From Serpentinimonas raichei (lineage in GTDB: Bacteria > Pseudomonadota > Gammaproteobacteria > Burkholderiales > Burkholderiaceae_C), in the NCBI RefSeq assembly GCF_000828895.1, contig NZ_AP014568.1, forward strand, positions 657,699 through 721,698: 64,000 nt of DNA, read 5' to 3'. How positions within the stretch are numbered: the first letter of the stretch is position 1; every line of letters begins with the position of its first letter. Shown piece after piece: positions 1 to 11,346 of this stretch. The notes beneath the pieces are model-generated. The model saw nothing but the letters and a program-made list of their open reading frames with translations. It searched no databases and was not told the DNA's origin. Both the position numbers and the translations under genes were made by a program.

Positions 1-2
1 AC

Positions 3-482
3 GGCTTGCAGCAAAGCTGGTCCGAGCGCGGGCTGGAATTGGTCCAAGTGGGGCCGGGTTGGTGTTTTCGCAGCCGCGCGGAGGTGCGGCCTTACCTCGA
101 GCGCCTGCACCCCGAAAAGCCGCCCAAATACAGCCGCGCCGTGCTCGAGACCTTGGCCATCGTGGCCTATCGACAGCCCGTCACGCGCGGCGAAATGGAA
201 GATTTGCGCGGTGTCAGCATCCACAGTGGGATTTTGAAACAACTCGAAGCGCGCGGCTGGATTGAGGTGGTGGGGCAGCGCCAAACGCCCGGCCGGCCCG
301 CCTTGTACGCCACCACGCCCCAGTTTTTGCGCGACCTTGCCCTGCCGTCCTTGGCCGAACTGCCCTTGGTGCCCGCCGCCGCTGAGCCGATGCGTGGGTC
401 GAAAGAAACGCCGGCGCCCAGGTTGCCGGGTTTTGCCCCGCCACCCGGCCGCCCTGCCGCCCAGCCCACGCCACCCCTTTAA
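3..482 (+). CDS. scpB: Segregation and condensation protein B, 5'-truncated by window edge
   Basis: ScpB is the winged-helix partner of ScpA and Smc in chromosome condensation and segregation. The visible part holds the typical core, with KYSRAVLETLAIVAYRQPVTR and then RGVSIHSGILKQL and GRPALYATTPQFL, which match the second winged-helix domain of the family. The frame is open to the window edge; a TTG at position 6 is inside the protein, so the true start lies upstream. About 158 residues remain of a protein usually near 200 or more. The C-terminal tail is rich in Pro and Ala. The stop is 13 bp before the rluB start, so the two are probably co-transcribed. Confidence 0.9.
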   Translation, partial: GLQQSWSERGLELVQVGPGWCFRSRAEVRPYLERLHPEKPPKYSRAVLETLAIVAYRQPVTRGEMEDLRGVSIHSGILKQLEARGWIEVVGQRQTPGRPALYATTPQFLRDLALPSLAELPLVPAAAEPMRGSKETPAPRLPGFAPPPGRPAAQPTPPL

Positions 483-495
483 TGCCGCCATCCGA

Positions 496-1650
496 ATGAG
501 CCCTCCAGTGAACCGCAAAACCCCTTCCATCCGCCCCGCCGAAGCAGCTTCCGAAGCGGCCACCGCACCCATTCCTGCGCCAGACGCCGTTGCGGTGGGC
601 TTCGAGGCTGTGGTCTCGGGCGCCTTCGATGCCGATTTGCAGGTGCCACCCGCACCCGACGAGCCCGCGCAGCCCTCCAAGCGGGTGCTGGAGCCCGAGG
701 CCGAAGCGCCCAAGCTGCACAAGGTGTTGGCGCAGGCCGGGCTGGGCTCTAGGCTGGAGATGGAGCGCCTGATCGCCCAAGGCCAGATCACGGTCAACGG
801 CGAGCCGGCCCACGTGGGGCAACGCATCCAGCAAGGCGACGCCATCCGCATCGATGGCCGCCCGATCAAGCTGCGCATCGCGCCGCTGCCGCCGCGCGTG
901 CTGGCCTATCACAAGCCGGCCGGTGAGGTGGTGACGCACGACGACCCGCAAAACCGCCCCACCGTGTTTCGCCGCCTGCCGCGCCTGTACAGCGGCAAGT
1001 GGCAGTCGGTTGGGCGGCTCGACATCAACACCGAGGGGCTGCTGCTGTTGACCAATTCGGGCGAGCTGGCGCATTTGCTGATGCACCCCAGCTTTGGCCT
1101 GCAACGCGAATACGCGGTGCGCGTGCTGGGTGCCTTGAGCCTGGAGGAAAAGCAAAAGCTGCTCGATGGGGTGCAGCTCGAAGACGGTCCGGCGCAGTTT
1201 CAAACGCTCGAAGAGGGTGGTGGTGAAGGGGCCAACTGCTGGTACCGGGTGACGATCGCCGAAGGCCGCAACCGCGAGGTGCGGCGCATGTTCGAGTCGC
1301 TCGGGCACGCGGTGAGCCGCCTGATCCGCATCCGCTATGGGGCCGTGGCGCTTCCGCGCGGCTTGCGCCGGGGGGTGTGGATGGAGCTCGACGCGCGCGA
1401 CGTGGCGCGCCTGACCGAGGCCACGGGCATGGACCGCACGCTGGAATCGCGCGCGCGCCAGTTCCAGCCCCCGGCGCCGCCCAAGCGCCAGCCTTCAAGG
1501 GGCCGCAGCCAGGGGCCGCGCCCGAGCGCGCCCAAACTGGTCGATGGCGCGCCCATGCCGCGCAACACCGGCCGCATCAGCGCCCGCGCGCCCAGCCCAG
1601 GGCCCAAACGCGGCGCCGCGCGCGGCCCCAAACCCGGTGCTCCGCGCTAA
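496..1650 (+). CDS. rluB: 23S rRNA pseudouridine synthase RluB
   Basis: The protein should isomerise one uridine near the peptidyl-transferase region of 23S rRNA to pseudouridine. After a 70-residue Pro/Ala/Glu-rich leader comes an S4 RNA-binding domain (KLHKVLAQAGLGSR through QGDAIRIDGRPI) and then the RsuA/RluB catalytic domain with the GRLDINTEGLLLLTN motif carrying the catalytic Asp. The C-terminal 80 or so residues form a basic, Pro-rich tail, common in Burkholderiales RluB. The frame is open further upstream inside scpB, but the ATG at 496 (MSPPVNRKTP) follows the scpB stop and is the likely start. 384 residues. Confidence 0.9.
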   Translation: MSPPVNRKTPSIRPAEAASEAATAPIPAPDAVAVGFEAVVSGAFDADLQVPPAPDEPAQPSKRVLEPEAEAPKLHKVLAQAGLGSRLEMERLIAQGQITVNGEPAHVGQRIQQGDAIRIDGRPIKLRIAPLPPRVLAYHKPAGEVVTHDDPQNRPTVFRRLPRLYSGKWQSVGRLDINTEGLLLLTNSGELAHLLMHPSFGLQREYAVRVLGALSLEEKQKLLDGVQLEDGPAQFQTLEEGGGEGANCWYRVTIAEGRNREVRRMFESLGHAVSRLIRIRYGAVALPRGLRRGVWMELDARDVARLTEATGMDRTLESRARQFQPPAPPKRQPSRGRSQGPRPSAPKLVDGAPMPRNTGRISARAPSPGPKRGAARGPKPGAPR

Positions 1651-1714
1651 GAGCGGGTTAGAATCACGGGCTTAATCCAACTCACCCCACACGACTCCTT
1701 TCAGGATACCCCTC

Positions 1715-2140
1715 ATGGCCATTGAGCGCACCCTCTCCATCATCAAGCCCGACGCCGTCGCCAAAAACGTGATCGGCCAGATCACCAGCCGCTTCGAAGC
1801 CGCTGGCCTCAAGGTCGTCGCCGCCAAACTGGTGCAGCTCTCGCGCGCCGAGGCCGAGCAGTTCTACGGTGTGCACCGCGCCCGCCCCTTCTTCAAAGAC
1901 TTGGTGGACTTCATGCTCTCGGGCCCGGTCATGATCCAGGTGCTCGAGGGCGAAGACGCCATCGCCAAGAACCGCGACCTGATGGGCGCCACCGACCCGA
2001 AGAAGGCCGCGCCGGGCACCATCCGCGCCGACTTCGCCGACAGCATCGACGCCAACGCCGTGCACGGCTCCGACGCCCCCGAAACCGCCGCCGCCGAAGT
2101 GGCTTTCTTCTTCGCCGGCCTCAACGTCTACTCCCGCTGA
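1715..2140 (+). CDS. ndk: Nucleoside diphosphate kinase
   Basis: The enzyme transfers the gamma-phosphate from ATP to other nucleoside diphosphates through a phospho-histidine. It has the normal 141-residue length. The active-site motif NAVHGSD places the catalytic His at residue 117, exactly as in the family, and the N-terminal [12 protein letters not shown] signature is intact. An AGGAT ribosome-binding site lies just upstream of the ATG. ndk followed closely by rlmN is standard in betaproteobacteria; the gap here is 7 bp. Confidence 0.97.
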   Translation: MAIERTLSIIKPDAVAKNVIGQITSRFEAAGLKVVAAKLVQLSRAEAEQFYGVHRARPFFKDLVDFMLSGPVMIQVLEGEDAIAKNRDLMGATDPKKAAPGTIRADFADSIDANAVHGSDAPETAAAEVAFFFAGLNVYSR

Positions 2141-2147
2141 CCATGCA

Positions 2148-3310
<1,163 letters not shown>

Positions 3311-3314
<4 letters not shown>

Positions 3315-4120
3315 ATAGTCGAATCATTGCGCTGTGGCGCACCAGTCTGGTGCTGGGTTTGTGCCTGGGGTTGTGGGCCTGTGCCGCCGCACCGGGTGGC
3401 GCGGCCAGCGAACAACCGCTGATGGCGGGCATCACCGAACCCACGGATGCGCAGCGCCGGGCCCAGATCCGGCTCGAACTGGCGGCGGCTTTTCTGGAAA
3501 ACAACCAACCTGCCGTGGCGCTGGAGGAGATCAACCGCGCCGTGCAGGCCGACCCGAACCTGGCGGCGGCGCACAACCTGCGCGGGCTGGTGCTGATGCA
3601 GCTCAACGAGTTTGCGCTGGCCGAGCAGAGTTTGCAGCAGGCCTTGCGGCTGGCGCCGCGCGACGGCGACAGTTGGCACAACCTCGGTTGGCTGCAATGC
3701 CAGCAGGGGCGCTTTGGGGAGGCGATGCAGTCTTTCGCACGCGCCTTGCAAGCCCCGAACTACCCGGCGCTGCCGCGCTCTTGGATGGCCCAAGGCATCT
3801 GCCAGGCGCGCGCTGGCCAAAGCGCCGAAGCGGTGCAAAGCCTGGCCCGCTCTTTCGAGCTCGATCCTGGCAATCCCATCACGCTCTACAACCTGGCCCT
3901 GCTGCTGCACCAGCGCCAGGATAGCGAGCGCGCCCGCTTTTACCTGCGCCGGCTCAACAATTCCGAATTTGCCAACGCCGAGTCGCTCTGGTTGGGCGTG
4001 AAAATTGAAAACCGGCTGCAAAACCGCGAGGCAGCGCAGCAACTGGGGCGCCAGCTGCAACGCCGCTTCCCCGACTCGCGCCAAGCCAATGCCTACGAAC
4101 GAGGGGCTTTCGATGAATGA
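3311..4120 (+). CDS. pilF: Type IV pilus biogenesis/stability lipoprotein PilF (PilW)
   Basis: This is a TPR-repeat outer-membrane pilotin that helps the PilQ secretin assemble. The N terminus is a lipoprotein signal peptide with a lipobox ending LGLWAC (Cys24). From about residue 50 several TPR units are visible: [42 protein letters not shown] and [19 protein letters not shown]. The ATG at 3311 overlaps the rlmN stop. The 3' end overlaps the rodZ start by 8 bp. rlmN-pilF-rodZ-ispG is a conserved proteobacterial order. 269 residues. Confidence 0.9.
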
Positions 4121-5009
4121 GCTGCGCCCCGAGCCGCCCGCTGACGCTGCGGGCGGCGCCACCGGTGCCGCTGCTGCGGGGGTTTTGACCTTGCGCCAAG
4201 CGCGCGAGCGTGCTGGAGTGCACGCGGCGGCCTTGGCGGCTACGCTCAAAGTGCCGCTGCGTCAGCTCGAAGCGCTGGAGTCTGGGCGCTACGACGAGTT
4301 GCCCGACCTGACCTTTGCCCGGACCCTGGCCTTGAGCGTGTGCCGCCAGCTCAAGCTCGATCCGGGTCCGGTGCTGGCCCAAATGCCCACGGCCGGCCAA
4401 GTGCGGCTGGGTGCATCCGACACCGCCTTGCACACGCCCATGCCGCAGGAGGGGGTTTCAGTGCTGGCGCGCGCCGTGGCGGTGCCCTTGCAATCGCTAT
4501 CCAAGCCCTTGGCGGTCGCCGTGCTGCTGCTGGTGGTGGCCTTGGCGCTCTGGTTTTTGCTGCCGCAGCAACCAGCGCCCGCGCCAGTCCCAGAGCCCGC
4601 ACCGCTGGCAGAACCCGCAGCGCCGCCGCTGACGAGCGGCCCCGATGCGGCTGCGCCCGCTGAAGCGCCTGCTCCCGTTGCAATCCCGCCCGCACCGCCC
4701 GCACCGCCCCCCGTCCCCGTCCCCGTCCCCGTCCCTGCTGCCCCCGTCTCCGCCACTCCCGCCACCGCCACCGTCGCCCCGCTGCGCCTCAGCGCGAGCC
4801 AAAGCGCCTGGGTGCAAGTCACCGGGGCCTCGGGACGGGTGCTGCTGCAGCGGCATCTGCAAGCGGGCGAAGCGCTGGACTTTGCCGACGACCTGCCGCT
4901 GCAAGTGGTGGTCGGCCGCGCCGACGCGGTCCAAGTGGCCGTGCGCGGCCAGGCGCTCGATTTGGCTGCACACAGCCGCAACAACGTGGCCCGCCTGCAA
5001 GTGAGGTGA
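4113..5009 (+). CDS. rodZ: RodZ-like helix-turn-helix membrane protein
   Basis: RodZ links MreB to the cell wall elongation machinery in rod-shaped cells. The N-terminal cytoplasmic part (about residues 20-95) is a Cro-type HTH (LRQARERAGVHAAALAATLKV, then LESGRYDELPD). One membrane segment follows near residues 130-150 (LAVAVLLLVVALALWFLLP), then a long Pro/Ala linker with repeated PV units and a C-terminal periplasmic domain of the DUF4115 type (LRLSASQSAWVQVTGASGR). The ATG at 4113 lies inside the pilF 3' end, consistent with coupled translation. 298 residues. The gene precedes ispG as in many proteobacteria. Confidence 0.85.
   Translation: MNELRPEPPADAAGGATGAAAAGVLTLRQARERAGVHAAALAATLKVPLRQLEALESGRYDELPDLTFARTLALSVCRQLKLDPGPVLAQMPTAGQVRLGASDTALHTPMPQEGVSVLARAVAVPLQSLSKPLAVAVLLLVVALALWFLLPQQPAPAPVPEPAPLAEPAAPPLTSGPDAAAPAEAPAPVAIPPAPPAPPPVPVPVPVPAAPVSATPATATVAPLRLSASQSAWVQVTGASGRVLLQRHLQAGEALDFADDLPLQVVVGRADAVQVAVRGQALDLAAHSRNNVARLQVR
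4710..4739 (+). repeat. CCCCGT hexamer tandem repeat in rodZ linker
   Basis: A short run of CCCCGT units encodes alternating Pro-Val residues in the periplasmic linker of RodZ. Such repeats can change in copy number by slippage without breaking the frame, because the unit is six bases. Confidence 0.7.
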
Positions 5010-5015
5010 ACTGAA

Positions 5016-6278
5016 ATGAATTTGCACGACCATCCGCCGCCCCTGACCGAGATCCCGCGCCGCAAGACGCACCAAGGCATCGTGCGCTGGGGCGCGCACC
5101 AGGTGCCGCTCGGTGGCGACGCGCCGGTGCGGGTGCAGTCGATGACCAACACCGACACCGCCGACGCCATCGGCACCGCGATTCAGGTCAAGGAGCTGGC
5201 CGAGGCCGGCTCCGAGCTGGTGCGCATCACCGTCAACAACGACGAGGCCGCGCGCGCCGTGCCGCACATCCGCGAGCAGCTCGACCGCATGGGCGTCGTG
5301 GTGCCGCTGATCGGCGACTTCCACTACAACGGACACCGCCTGCTGCAAGACCATCCGGCGATGGCACAGGCGCTCTCCAAGTACCGCATCAACCCCGGCA
5401 ACGTCGGCAAGGGCGACAAAAAAGACAAGCAATTCGCCCAGATGGTCGAGGCCGCGCTGCGCTGGGACAAGCACATCCGCATCGGCGTCAACTGGGGCAG
5501 CCTAGACCAAGAACTGCTGGCCAGCCTGATGGACGAAAACGCCCGCCGCACCCAGCCGTGGCAGCCGCGCCAGGTGATGATCGAGGCGCTCATCAGCTCG
5601 GCGCTGCAATCGGCGCAGCAGGCCCAGGCCATGGGCATGCAGCCGGGCGACATCGTGCTCTCGTGCAAGGTGAGTGGGGTGCAAGACCTGATCGCGGTCT
5701 ATCAAGAGCTGCACCGGCGCTGCGACTACCCGCTGCACCTGGGCCTGACCGAAGCCGGCATGGGCGTGCGCGGCACCGTGGCCTCGGCGGCGGCCCTGTC
5801 GGTGCTGCTGCAGCAGGGCATAGGCGACACCATCCGCGTCTCGCTCACGCCGCAGCCGGGCGAGTCGCGCACCCAAGAGGTGGTGGTGGCACTCGAAATC
5901 GTGCAGGCGCTGGGGCTGCGCAGCTTCGTGCCCAGCGTCACCGCCTGCCCGGGTTGCGGGCGCACCACCAGCACCGTGTTCCTCGATCTGGCGAAACAGA
6001 TCGACGACTACCTGCGCTCCTCCATGCCGGGCTGGCGCGAGCGCTACCCCGGGGTGGAAAACCTCAAGGTGGCGGTGATGGGTTGCATCGTCAACGGCCC
6101 GGGCGAGAGCAAACACGCCGACATCGGCATCAGCCTGCCGGGCACCGGCGAGGCCCCGGCGGCGCCGGTGTTCATCGACGGCGAAAAGCGCCTGACCCTG
6201 CGCGGCGAGCAGATTGCGGCCGAGTTTCAGCAGATCGTGCAAAACTACATCGAACAGCGCTTTGGCGCGCGGCCCTGA
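5016..6278 (+). CDS. ispG: 4-hydroxy-3-methylbut-2-enyl diphosphate synthase (flavodoxin), IspG
   Basis: The enzyme converts methylerythritol cyclodiphosphate to HMBPP in the non-mevalonate isoprenoid pathway, using a 4Fe-4S cluster. The cluster Cys residues are in CPGCGRT and in [12 protein letters not shown]. The TIM-barrel N-terminal half starts with [19 protein letters not shown]. At 420 residues it is the usual betaproteobacterial length. It starts 6 bp after rodZ and is followed 41 bp later by hisS. Confidence 0.97.
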   Translation: MNLHDHPPPLTEIPRRKTHQGIVRWGAHQVPLGGDAPVRVQSMTNTDTADAIGTAIQVKELAEAGSELVRITVNNDEAARAVPHIREQLDRMGVVVPLIGDFHYNGHRLLQDHPAMAQALSKYRINPGNVGKGDKKDKQFAQMVEAALRWDKHIRIGVNWGSLDQELLASLMDENARRTQPWQPRQVMIEALISSALQSAQQAQAMGMQPGDIVLSCKVSGVQDLIAVYQELHRRCDYPLHLGLTEAGMGVRGTVASAAALSVLLQQGIGDTIRVSLTPQPGESRTQEVVVALEIVQALGLRSFVPSVTACPGCGRTTSTVFLDLAKQIDDYLRSSMPGWRERYPGVENLKVAVMGCIVNGPGESKHADIGISLPGTGEAPAAPVFIDGEKRLTLRGEQIAAEFQQIVQNYIEQRFGARP

Positions 6279-6319
6279 GCGGCGCGTGCGGCAGCGGTTT
6301 TATTCCTCATTTCCAAATC

Positions 6320-7615
6320 ATGGCTGAACCCTTGCGTGCCGTCAAAGGCATGAACGATATTTTTGCGCCCGCTTCCGGCCACTGGGAGTGGCTGGAGGCC
6401 AAGGTGCGCGAGCTGATGGCGCGCTACGCCTACCGCAACGTGCGCACCCCGATCGTCGAGCCGACGGCGCTGTTCGTGCGCGGCTTGGGCGAAGTGACCG
6501 ACATCGTCGAAAAAGAGATGTACTCCTTCGAGGACCGGCTCAACGGCGAGCAGCTCACGCTGCGCCCCGAGGCCACGGCTGGCGTGGTGCGCGCGGTGCA
6601 AGAGCACAACCAGCTCTACGACGGCCCCAAGCGCCTGTACTACCTCGGGCCGATGTTTAGACACGAGCGCCCGCAGCGCGGCCGCTACCGCCAGTTTCAC
6701 CAGGTGGGGGCGGAGGCGCTGGGTTTTGCCGGCCCCGATGTGGATGCCGAACTCATCGCCTTGGCCGCCGATTTGTGGGCCGAGCTGGGCCTGAGCGGCA
6801 TCACGCTCGAACTCAACAGCCTGGGCCAGCCCAATGAGCGGCTGGCGCACCGCCAGGCGCTGATCGCCTACCTGGAGCAGCACCTCGATCGGCTCGACGA
6901 GGACGCGCGCCGGCGCCTCTACAGCAACCCGCTGCGCGTGCTCGACACCAAAAACCCCGACCTGCAGGCGCTGGTGGAAGCGGCGCCGAAGCTGATCGAC
7001 TACCTCGGGGCGGCTTCGCTGGCGCATTTCGAGGCCTTGCGCGCCTTGCTCGATGCGCAAGGCATCACCTACCGCCTCAATCCGCGCCTGGTGCGCGGGC
7101 TGGACTACTACAACCTGAGCGTGTTCGAGTTCGTCACCGACACCCTCGGGGCGCAGGGCACGGTCTGCGCCGGCGGGCGCTACGACGGCCTGCTGGAGCA
7201 GATCGGCGGCAAGGCGGCCCCGGCGGTGGGTTGGGCGCTGGGCATGGAGCGCATCCTGGAGCTGCTTAAAGTGCAAGGCAAGCTGCCGCCGCTGCCGGTG
7301 CCCGACTGCTACGCCGTGGTGCCGCAGCCCGAGGCCATGGCGCAGGTGCTGGCGCTGCTGCGCCCCTTGCGCGCCGCCGGGCTGGCGGTGCAGATGCACG
7401 GCGCTGGCCCAGAGGGCTTGAGCAGCATGAAGGCGCAGTTCAAAAAGGCCGACGCCAGCGGCGCGCGCTACGCGCTGGTGTTTGGCGCCGCCGAACTCGC
7501 TGCCGGGCAGGTGGCGGTCAAGCCGCTGCGCGCCGACGCCACGGGCTCGATACAAGAGCAGACCCTGCTGCCGCTGGCCGAAGTGGGGCAGTGGGCGGCG
7601 CGCTTGCGCGCTTAG
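6320..7615 (+). CDS. hisS: Histidine--tRNA ligase
   Basis: This class II aminoacyl-tRNA synthetase charges tRNA-His. Motif 2 is visible in [19 protein letters not shown]. The histidine-specific blocks [13 protein letters not shown] and CAGGRYDGL follow, then motif 3 in [11 protein letters not shown]. The C-terminal anticodon-binding domain covers roughly the last 100 residues. The frame is open far upstream through ispG, but the ATG at 6320 ([15 protein letters not shown]) is the family start. 431 residues. Confidence 0.97.
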   Translation: MAEPLRAVKGMNDIFAPASGHWEWLEAKVRELMARYAYRNVRTPIVEPTALFVRGLGEVTDIVEKEMYSFEDRLNGEQLTLRPEATAGVVRAVQEHNQLYDGPKRLYYLGPMFRHERPQRGRYRQFHQVGAEALGFAGPDVDAELIALAADLWAELGLSGITLELNSLGQPNERLAHRQALIAYLEQHLDRLDEDARRRLYSNPLRVLDTKNPDLQALVEAAPKLIDYLGAASLAHFEALRALLDAQGITYRLNPRLVRGLDYYNLSVFEFVTDTLGAQGTVCAGGRYDGLLEQIGGKAAPAVGWALGMERILELLKVQGKLPPLPVPDCYAVVPQPEAMAQVLALLRPLRAAGLAVQMHGAGPEGLSSMKAQFKKADASGARYALVFGAAELAAGQVAVKPLRADATGSIQEQTLLPLAEVGQWAARLRA

Positions 7616-7685
7616 CGCCGCCGCGGCGGGCAGCCCAACGGGGTCTGCTTGGCGCGCTGTTCGGCCAGCCCGGCGGGCCAGCGCC

Positions 7686-7691
7686 TACAAT
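7686..7691 (+). promoter_or_regulatory. Possible -10 element upstream of yfgM
   Basis: TACAAT lies in the 169 bp hisS-yfgM gap, 93 bp before the yfgM ATG. No good -35 hexamer sits 16-18 bp upstream, so this is only a weak candidate for an internal promoter. Confidence 0.25.
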
Positions 7692-7784
7692 CGGCGCACG
7701 ACAGGGCCCGAACCGGCCCAGACCCGCCACACCCACCTGTGGCCCCGACATTTTTGCTCGCGCAATTTTTGCAAGCTCATCCCC

Positions 7785-8483
7785 ATGGCCAAAACTTTCG
7801 ATCCGCACGAAGAAGAACAACTCGACCAGCTCAAGCGTTTCTGGGGCCGCTTTGGCAGCCTCATCACTTGGGTGCTGGTGGCCGTGCTGGCCGCTTTCGC
7901 GGCTTGGAACGGCTGGAACTACTGGCAGCGCCAGCAGGCTGTCGAAGCCGCCGTGCTCTATCAGGCCTTGGACGAAGCCGCCGCCGCCAACGACGCCGAA
8001 CGCGTGCGCCAGGTCTGGGCCGACATCCAGCAACAGGTGCCGCGCACCGCGCAGGCGCAGCAGGCCGGTCTGCTGGCGGCGCGTGCGCTGCTACAGCTCG
8101 AGGCGCCCGACGACGCGCGCCAGGCGCTGCATTTCGTGCGCGACAACGCCGCCGACCCCGGGGTGGTGGCGGCCGCGCGGCTGCGTCTGGCGGCCCTCGA
8201 GCTTCAAGCGGGCCAACACGAGGCCGCGCTGCAGGCTTTGGGCGCCGACATGCCGCCCGAGTTTGCCGCCCTGGTGGCCGACCGGCGTGGCGACGTGCTG
8301 CTGGCCCAAGGCCAGACCGACGCCGCTCGCCTAGCCTATTTGCAGGCTTGGACGGCCATGGACGATGCGCTCGACTACCGGCGCGTGATCGAAGCCAAGC
8401 TCAATGCCTTGGGGGTCGACCCCAATGCCCCAGCCACCCCGGCCAACGAGGCAGCCCCAGCCACCCCGGCTGCTCCCCAGTGA
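7785..8483 (+). CDS. yfgM: YfgM/ancillary SecYEG translocon subunit family protein
   Basis: YfgM is a membrane-anchored TPR-like protein associated with the Sec translocon and periplasmic chaperones. The N terminus (MAKTFDPHEEEQLDQLKRFW) is family-typical. It is followed by one membrane helix at about residues 27-44 (LITWVLVAVLAAFAAWNGW) and an Ala-rich alpha-helical TPR region. The hisS-yfgM-bamB-der order is the standard proteobacterial context. The end is an Ala/Pro repeat. 232 residues. bamB begins 13 bp downstream. Confidence 0.88.
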   Translation: MAKTFDPHEEEQLDQLKRFWGRFGSLITWVLVAVLAAFAAWNGWNYWQRQQAVEAAVLYQALDEAAAANDAERVRQVWADIQQQVPRTAQAQQAGLLAARALLQLEAPDDARQALHFVRDNAADPGVVAAARLRLAALELQAGQHEAALQALGADMPPEFAALVADRRGDVLLAQGQTDAARLAYLQAWTAMDDALDYRRVIEAKLNALGVDPNAPATPANEAAPATPAAPQ

Positions 8484-8496
8484 CGGAGACTTTGCA

Positions 8497-9669
8497 GTGA
8501 ACCCAGCCCCCCACCTCTCGCCGCGCTTGGTGCGCAACGCCATCGGCCGCTCCGTGGCAGCAGTCTCCCTTGCCGCCGCCTTGGCGCTCACGCTGGCGGC
8601 CTGCTCCTCGGCGCCAGAGCGCCCGCAGCCGACGCCGCTGGCCCCGCTGGTGGCGCTGCAACCGGCCACCCAGGTTTGGAGCACCGCCATCGGCGCCGTC
8701 GATCCGCTGCTCACCCCGGCCATCCATGGTCAGACGCTGTTGCTGGCCAACGCCGCCGGCGCCGTGCTGGCGCTCGATGGTGGCAACGGCCAGGTGCGCT
8801 GGCGCGTCGAGCTGGCGCAGCCACTCTCGGCCGCCGTGGGCTTCGATGGCCAGACGGCGGCGGTGGTGACGCAAGAAAACGAGTTGTTGGTGCTCAACAG
8901 CACCGGGGTGCAGTGGCGCGCACGCCTGCCGGCCCGTGTCCTCACGGCGCCGCTGGTGGCCGGGCAGCGCGTGTTCGTGCTCGCCAACGACCGCAGCGTA
9001 CACGCCTTCGACGCCCGCAACGGCGCCCCGCTGTGGCAGCAGCGCGGCCGCGCCGCCGAGGCGCTGGTGCTGCAACAAAGCGGTGTCCTGCTGGCGGTGG
9101 GCGACACCTTGGTGGCGGGTTTGGGCGGGCGCATGCTGGGCTTTGATCCGCTCAACGGCCGCATCCGCTGGGACGCGGCCATCGCCACCCCGCGCGGCGT
9201 GAATGAAATCGAGCGCCTGGTCGATCTGGTCGGGCGCACGGGTCGGGTGGGCGATCGGCTCTGCGTGCGCGCCTTCCAAGCGGCCGTGGGTTGCGTCGAT
9301 GCCGCCACCGGCCGCCTGCTCTGGACCCAGCCCGCCGACGGCGCCGTGGGCCTGAGCGCCGACGCCGAGCGCGTCTATGGGGTGGAGCGCAACGGCCGCG
9401 TGCTGGCTTGGCGGCAAGATACGGGCGCCCGCGCCTGGAGCAGCGACGCCTTTTTGCACCGCGGCCTGACCGCGCCGCTGGCGGCTGGCCGCTCGATCGC
9501 CATTGGCGACGCGCAGGGCTTCGTGCACCTGCTGTCGCGCGACGACGGCAGCGCCGTCAACCGCCTCAGCACCGACGGTTCGGCCATCGTCGCTGGCCCG
9601 CTGCTGCTGGGCAACACCTTGGTGGCGGTGACGCGCAACGGCGGCGTCTACGCTTGGCGGCCCCAATGA
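8497..9669 (+). CDS. bamB: Outer membrane protein assembly factor BamB
   Basis: BamB is the beta-propeller lipoprotein of the BAM complex that inserts outer-membrane beta-barrels. The signal peptide ends in a lipobox (LTLAAC), and the mature part shows PQQ-like propeller repeats such as [17 protein letters not shown] and [18 protein letters not shown] chose the GTG at 8497 because CGGAGAC precedes it and it leaves a normal lipoprotein signal; an in-frame ATG at 8404 lies inside yfgM. The stop overlaps the der ATG (ATGA). 390 residues. Confidence 0.93.
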   Translation: MNPAPHLSPRLVRNAIGRSVAAVSLAAALALTLAACSSAPERPQPTPLAPLVALQPATQVWSTAIGAVDPLLTPAIHGQTLLLANAAGAVLALDGGNGQVRWRVELAQPLSAAVGFDGQTAAVVTQENELLVLNSTGVQWRARLPARVLTAPLVAGQRVFVLANDRSVHAFDARNGAPLWQQRGRAAEALVLQQSGVLLAVGDTLVAGLGGRMLGFDPLNGRIRWDAAIATPRGVNEIERLVDLVGRTGRVGDRLCVRAFQAAVGCVDAATGRLLWTQPADGAVGLSADAERVYGVERNGRVLAWRQDTGARAWSSDAFLHRGLTAPLAAGRSIAIGDAQGFVHLLSRDDGSAVNRLSTDGSAIVAGPLLLGNTLVAVTRNGGVYAWRPQ

Positions 9670-11003
9670 AGCCGGTGCTGGCGCTGGTCGGGCGACCCAA
9701 CGTAGGCAAGTCGACGCTCTACAACCGCCTGACCAAAACGCGCGACGCCATCGTTGCCGACCTGCCCGGCCTGACACGCGACCGCCACTACGGCAGCGCG
9801 CGGCTGGGCAAGCGCGAGTTCATCGTCATCGACACCGGTGGCTTCGAGCCCCGGGCCGAGGCCGGCATCTACCGCGAAATGGCCAAGCAAACCCGCCAGG
9901 CCGTGGCCGAGGCCGATGTGGTGCTGTTCGTGCTCGACGCCCGCTCGGGCTTGAGCGCGCAAGACCACGACATCGCCAACTATCTGCGCAAGCTCGGCAA
10001 ACCCTGTTTGTTGGTGGCCAACAAGGCCGAAGGGATGCTGGGAACAGCGCAGTGGAGCGAGTTCTATGAGCTCGGGCTGGGCGAGGTGCTGCCGGTTTCG
10101 GCGGCGCACGGGCAGGGCGTGCGCGAAATGCTGGAAGCGGCGCTGGACCGCTTGCCGCTGACCGAGGCCGCCGTTGCGGTGCCCGCTGAGGCCGATGAAG
10201 GGGTAATTCGGCTGGCCGTGGCCGGGCGCCCCAATGTGGGCAAATCGACCCTCATCAACACCTGGCTGGGCGAGGAGCGGCTGGTGGCCTTTGACCAGCC
10301 CGGCACCACACGCGATGCGATTTCCGTGCCCTTCGAGCGCAATGGGCAGAAGTTCGAGCTCATCGACACCGCCGGGCTGCGCCGCAAGGGCCGGGTGTTC
10401 GAGGCGGTGGAGAAGTTTTCGGTGGTCAAGACGCTGCAGGCCATCGAGAGCGCGCACGTGGTGCTGCTGCTGCTCGACGCCAGCCAAGGCGTGACCGATC
10501 AAGACGCGCACATCGCCGGTTTCGCGCTCGAGCACGGGCGCGCGGTGGTGGTGGCCCTCAACAAATGGGACGCCATCGACAGCTACCAGCGCGAGCAACT
10601 GCAGCGCTCGATCGAGAGCCGCTTGGCGTTTCTCAAGTTTGCCTCCATGCACACCATTTCGGCGCTCAAGCGCCAGGGACTGGCGCCGCTGTGGCCGGCG
10701 ATCGCCCAGGCCCACGCCTCGGCCTTCAAAAAAATGCCGACGCCGCTGCTGACCCGCATCCTGCAGGAATCGGTGGCCCTGCAAGCGCCCAAGCGCAGCG
10801 GCATGTACCGCCCCAAAATGCGCTACGCCCACCAAGGCGGCATGAACCCGCCGGTGGTGGTGATCCACGGCAACTCGCTCGAAGGCGTGCCCGACAGCTA
10901 CCGGCGCTTTCTGGAGGGGCGCTTTCGCAAGGCCTTCGATCTGGTGGGCACGCCGCTGCGCATCGAGTTCAAAATCGCCGACAATCCCTACGCCAAGCAA
11001 TAA
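9666..11003 (+). CDS. der: Ribosome biogenesis GTPase Der (EngA)
   Basis: Der is a double GTPase needed for 50S subunit maturation. Two G domains are clear. The first has [14 protein letters not shown] and DTGGFEP; the second has [14 protein letters not shown] and [15 protein letters not shown]-terminal KH-like domain follows ([18 protein letters not shown]). 445 residues is normal. It is translationally coupled to bamB through an ATGA overlap. Confidence 0.97.
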   Translation: MKPVLALVGRPNVGKSTLYNRLTKTRDAIVADLPGLTRDRHYGSARLGKREFIVIDTGGFEPRAEAGIYREMAKQTRQAVAEADVVLFVLDARSGLSAQDHDIANYLRKLGKPCLLVANKAEGMLGTAQWSEFYELGLGEVLPVSAAHGQGVREMLEAALDRLPLTEAAVAVPAEADEGVIRLAVAGRPNVGKSTLINTWLGEERLVAFDQPGTTRDAISVPFERNGQKFELIDTAGLRRKGRVFEAVEKFSVVKTLQAIESAHVVLLLLDASQGVTDQDAHIAGFALEHGRAVVVALNKWDAIDSYQREQLQRSIESRLAFLKFASMHTISALKRQGLAPLWPAIAQAHASAFKKMPTPLLTRILQESVALQAPKRSGMYRPKMRYAHQGGMNPPVVVIHGNSLEGVPDSYRRFLEGRFRKAFDLVGTPLRIEFKIADNPYAKQ

Positions 11004-11081
11004 AACCCAAGTGCGCGCACAAAAGCGGCCGCGCTGTGGTATCTTCATTTTCTCGAAACTTCTTCGAACACGGAACATATC

Positions 11082-11327
11082 GTGAGCAACAACAAAGGCC
11101 AACTCTTGCAGGACCCATTCTTGAACCAGCTCCGCCGCGAGCACGTGCCGGTGTCCATCTACCTCGTCAACGGGATCAAGCTGCAGGGGCAGATCGAATC
11201 GTTCGACCAGTACGTGGTGCTGCTGCGCAACACCGTCACCCAGATGGTCTACAAGCACGCCATTTCCACCATCGTGCCTGGGCGGCCGGTGCAGTTTTCG
11301 GCCACTGCGCCGACCGCCGAGGCCTGA
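11082..11327 (+). CDS. hfq: RNA chaperone Hfq
   Basis: Hfq forms hexameric rings that pair small RNAs with mRNAs. The Sm1 motif ([25 protein letters not shown]) and Sm2 motif (YKHAIST) are intact. The protein has 81 residues and a short C-terminal tail. Translation starts at GTG with ACGGAA just upstream. Placement between der and hflX is conserved in betaproteobacteria. Confidence 0.97.
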   Translation: MSNNKGQLLQDPFLNQLRREHVPVSIYLVNGIKLQGQIESFDQYVVLLRNTVTQMVYKHAISTIVPGRPVQFSATAPTAEA

Positions 11328-11346
11328 GCCCCTGAATCCCGATCCG